NCBI GenBank assembly: GCA_008931825.1
Contig: QXVZ01007954.1
Location: forward strand, 5,387 to 30,059
Reading direction: 5' to 3'
DNA from: Phallusia fumigata
Lineage: Eukaryota; Chordata; Ascidiacea; Phlebobranchia; Ascidiidae
DNA length: 24,673 nt
The notes beneath the pieces were generated by a model, which was given only the letters and a program-made list of their open reading frames with translations, did not search any database and was not told the DNA's origin. The position numbers and the translations under genes were made by a program. Of this stretch, positions 22,133-24,673 are shown piece after piece; the stretch's first letter is position 1; each line of letters begins with the position of its first letter.

Positions 22133-23321
22133 CTGAACATGATAATAGTAAGAAAAATTAGGTTGAGCAACAACTCTTCTTGCATTGGACAGCTTGATAC
22201 AATAGAAAAATACGCAAACTTTTGTTGACTGTGAGCAAAACTTTTTAACATTGGTTGCAGGCCTGTGCAATGACAACCGCCGTTTCTACACACATCTGAT
22301 GAAAAGAATTGTTCCAGCTAATAAAAATCGATGTTGTGGAACTTTTTTCACTCATGTTTACAGTTAACATCGTTAAAAAAAGAAACAAATAATCATTTGT
22401 CACATAACAAATAAAATTGTTGCATAAAATATTGACTCCAACATTCCTTCAGTGACAGTTAGCTTCATTAAATTGTATTAAATTTGGATTTGGCAACGAA
22501 ACAAACACTGAAAAATACCAGGATTTCCTTTGATATAAATTAAGAACCTCTGAAATATTAGTCAAGCTATACGTTATGTTAGGGAAAGTGGGTGTGTAGT
22601 TGCAGACAAGCAAAACTGGTGGGCAATAACCACACAAATTATTTGCACCAAGGCTTATTGCAATTCTTTTTGTCAGAAATGTATCTATGTAAGTAACAAT
22701 TAAATACTTATCACCACATTACTATTTGGTCAATTTGAGCATGGGTTGAACATTTGTTCTTGATGTATAAACAAACAGCCAAACCCAAAGGTACACTGGG
22801 AGGGATATTGGAAAGCTAGTTTATGTTAAATTACATTTTTGTTTGGTATTTATAAATGACGATGCCCTTTTTATTCATTGATTATTGAAAATTAAGCCTG
22901 TTACGTTCCAATTATTAGGTCTAATGTAACAAATATTGAACATTGGCACATTAATTTGGAGATAGGTCAAATCATGTACTGCTTACAAAACAAATAAGGT
23001 AATTTTATCTGTTATATATACTAACAAGCCTGACAACAGGGTTTAACAAAACTGAAAAAGCTACAGATTCCAAAACATACAAGATGTATCGAAAATATTT
23101 AATCTTTTTTACCACCTTCATTTTTAACTATATTTTAAAACACTCTGCATGGGTCTGTTTAAACCTCTCAGAATTAATTTACTGGCTGAGTTATGGTTTA
23201 AAAAGTTGATTAATAAGTAATAATACTTTTATAAAAACTGGGCCAATATATATATTTTAGGATATTTGAAAAGCTGCTAAACACATGACACAGATTTCAA
23301 AATGGTTGATTAAATATTTAA

Positions 23322-23510
23322 GTGCCAGACAAGTTGCATGCCTGCAAATATGCTACATTGGTAAGGTTTCAATTTCTTTTGTGCACTGTAATAACAGCAA
23401 TTGTAACATTGTTTTAACAAAGTTAATTCCCAACTATGTGTCAAATATGTGTTTGGCAAGTCTTGTTTACTGCACAAACATTGGGACTGAACAACAGATT
23501 TACCCGTTGT
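23322..23510 (+). repeat. Duplication R4, first copy (189 bp)
   Basis: gtgccagacaagttgcatgc to acagatttacccgttgt, ending at the N (23511). It is identical, as far as I can read, to 23512-23700. Confidence 0.95.
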
Positions 23511-23511
23511 N

Positions 23512-23700
23512 GTGCCAGACAAGTTGCATGCCTGCAAATATGCTACATTGGTAAGGTTTCAATTTCTTTTGTGCACTGTAATAACAGCAATTGTAACATT
23601 GTTTTAACAAAGTTAATTCCCAACTATGTGTCAAATATGTGTTTGGCAAGTCTTGTTTACTGCACAAACATTGGGACTGAACAACAGATTTACCCGTTGT
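23512..23700 (+). repeat. Duplication R4, second copy (189 bp)
   Basis: An exact second copy directly after the N. Perfect identity points to an unmerged contig overlap rather than an old duplication. Confidence 0.95.
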
Positions 23701-24208
23701 GAGTACGATGGCATGTTTTGGTGGGTATGTTAATTGCAAACTGTTTACATTAGCACTGAACTAAGCGCACAGATGGTAGTGGAAATTTTCTTAGTCAAAG
23801 CATGTCACACCAACGACTTCCTGGATACAACCATACTGATCAGACCGTCAAATTGTTAGGTCAGCTATCATGCAAAGATGTATAACAGTAAGTTATCCTC
23901 AGAAATTTAACAAGTGATAAAGGAGTGAAAGGCAAAATGTGTACTCTCAATTACTACTAAAAAAACAACTTAAATGATGTAGCTACACATAATACACAAA
24001 TTATCAGAAAACCAACAAATTTTGACTATAGCCAACAATGACTAACATAGAACAATCCAAAACCAGAAATATGAAAAGCCCCTTTTTTACCTTATCTATA
24101 TTATTTTACCTTTATTTTAAGAACTTTGCAATTTGAAAGTATATATATTTACACTGTTTTGGTCTAAGTGTGACAACATTTAAACAACAAACCCTATTTC
24201 CCTCTTAC

Positions 24209-24290
24209 CTTGAACTATTACTGGCTTGCTGTTAATCTTGTAGCCACCTTCAGCCACAACAAAACCTAAATCTTTATAAATAACAAAACA
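24209..24290 (-). CDS. Exon-like stretch, unassigned
   Basis: 82 bases on the minus strand between a good acceptor (ttttgcag) and a good donor (gtaaga). Only one frame is open, giving FVIYKDLGFVVAEGGYKIN followed by SKPVIVQ. The AEGGYKINSKPV part faintly recalls S4-type RNA-binding domains (EGGVxINxxxV), but this is weak. Read into the cPKC acceptor at 22132 in phase, it hits a stop after eight codons, so it is not cPKC coding sequence. It could be a non-coding first exon of cPKC or an exon of another gene. Confidence 0.4.
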
Positions 24291-24593
24291 CTGCAAAATA
24301 AAAAAAGATAAATAAAACCACATCTTATGTGAATATTGAATAGAACAACACAACTTAACAAAACTTTGGTTTTTTAAGGTCTAAATTAAGGCAACAAAGT
24401 GGAAAAAATGTCAAAGCTAGTAGGAAAACATGTCTTCTAGAATATTGATATAGTATGTTGAATTATATTACACATACATAAAACCACTGATAAGCTAATA
24501 CACACAAGGAGACAATACTTCCATATTACACAAAAAACTTAAAGGCAAAAAATACTTGTTCACACCCTACTTTGTCTCAAATTCATTCATGGT

Positions 24594-24671
24594 TTAGGGT
24601 CTTAAGCTTTTAATTGCATCACTGTTTCTGTAGGCAGCAATGTATGGGTCTTCCATATGTTTAAACAAAGC
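24594..24671 (-). CDS. Possible C-terminal end of a gene entering from the right
   Basis: From the window edge, one minus-strand frame stays open for 25 codons to a TAA (24594-24596), giving LFKHMEDPYIAAYRNSDAIK then SLRP. The composition looks protein-like and no splice donor interrupts it cleanly. The family is not recognisable from so short a piece. Confidence 0.25.
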   Translation of the reverse strand, partial: ALFKHMEDPYIAAYRNSDAIKSLRP

Positions 24672-24673
24672 AA

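Larger units (their letters stand above)
22133..24208. other. Upstream region of cPKC
   Basis: About 2.1 kb, AT-rich and almost free of CpG. It holds the R4 duplication. A plus-strand stretch after an acceptor-like cag (23774 onward) is open in two frames but has no other support. I see no promoter signature. Confidence 0.55.

Noticed and set aside
23774..23900. Plus-strand terminal exon after an acceptor-like cag
   Set aside because: Two different frames are open to different stops and no upstream exon can be joined, so there is no basis to choose one.

Overview
The window is animal nuclear DNA. It shows multi-exon genes with GT-AG introns, a domain architecture restricted to conventional protein kinase C, transposon debris in introns and a mosaic of CpG-rich and CpG-poor stretches. 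The gene is compact: a locus spread over hundreds of kb in mammals fits in about 20 kb. It also carries diverged neighbouring copies that look allelic. Together these suggest a small-genome, highly heterozygous invertebrate; a tunicate such as Ciona is my best guess, but the species is inference.

The dominant content is one complete minus-strand gene, coordinates about 22132 down to 1890, for a conventional (Ca2+/diacylglycerol-dependent) protein kinase C. I could join 16 constant coding exons with every phase matching and every intron GT-AG. They give, in order: pseudosubstrate, C1A, C1B, C2, charged hinge, kinase domain. The chain then ends with either of two V5 tail exons. The proximal exon (6858-7028) gives 669 aa and resembles vertebrate PKC-alpha/beta-II tails. 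The distal exon (2221-2370) gives 662 aa and resembles PKC-beta-I. Both have a phase 0 acceptor, a turn motif, a hydrophobic motif and a stop. This is the beta-II/beta-I alternative-tail arrangement of vertebrate PRKCB, in the same order, and is the most interesting biology here.

Downstream on the same strand (969 to the left edge) starts a second gene for a small, basic, single-pass membrane protein that I do not recognise. A 309-bp hAT/Charlie-type MITE with a near-perfect 8-bp target duplication lies between the two genes. At the right edge (24209-24290 and 24594-24671) are two weakly supported exon-like stretches on the minus strand.

The long introns hold tRNA-derived SINE-like pieces, a foldback element, an 81-bp tandem repeat and short hairpins. 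The four single N characters (3683, 5423, 10648, 23511) each lie exactly between two adjacent direct copies of 189 to about 900 bp. This is the signature of unmerged contig ends or haplotypes, so these duplications are probably assembly artefacts. No coding exon falls inside them. CpG density falls sharply at about 19.5 kb: the 5' part of the kinase gene and its upstream flank are CpG-poor, while the 3' part is CpG-rich.
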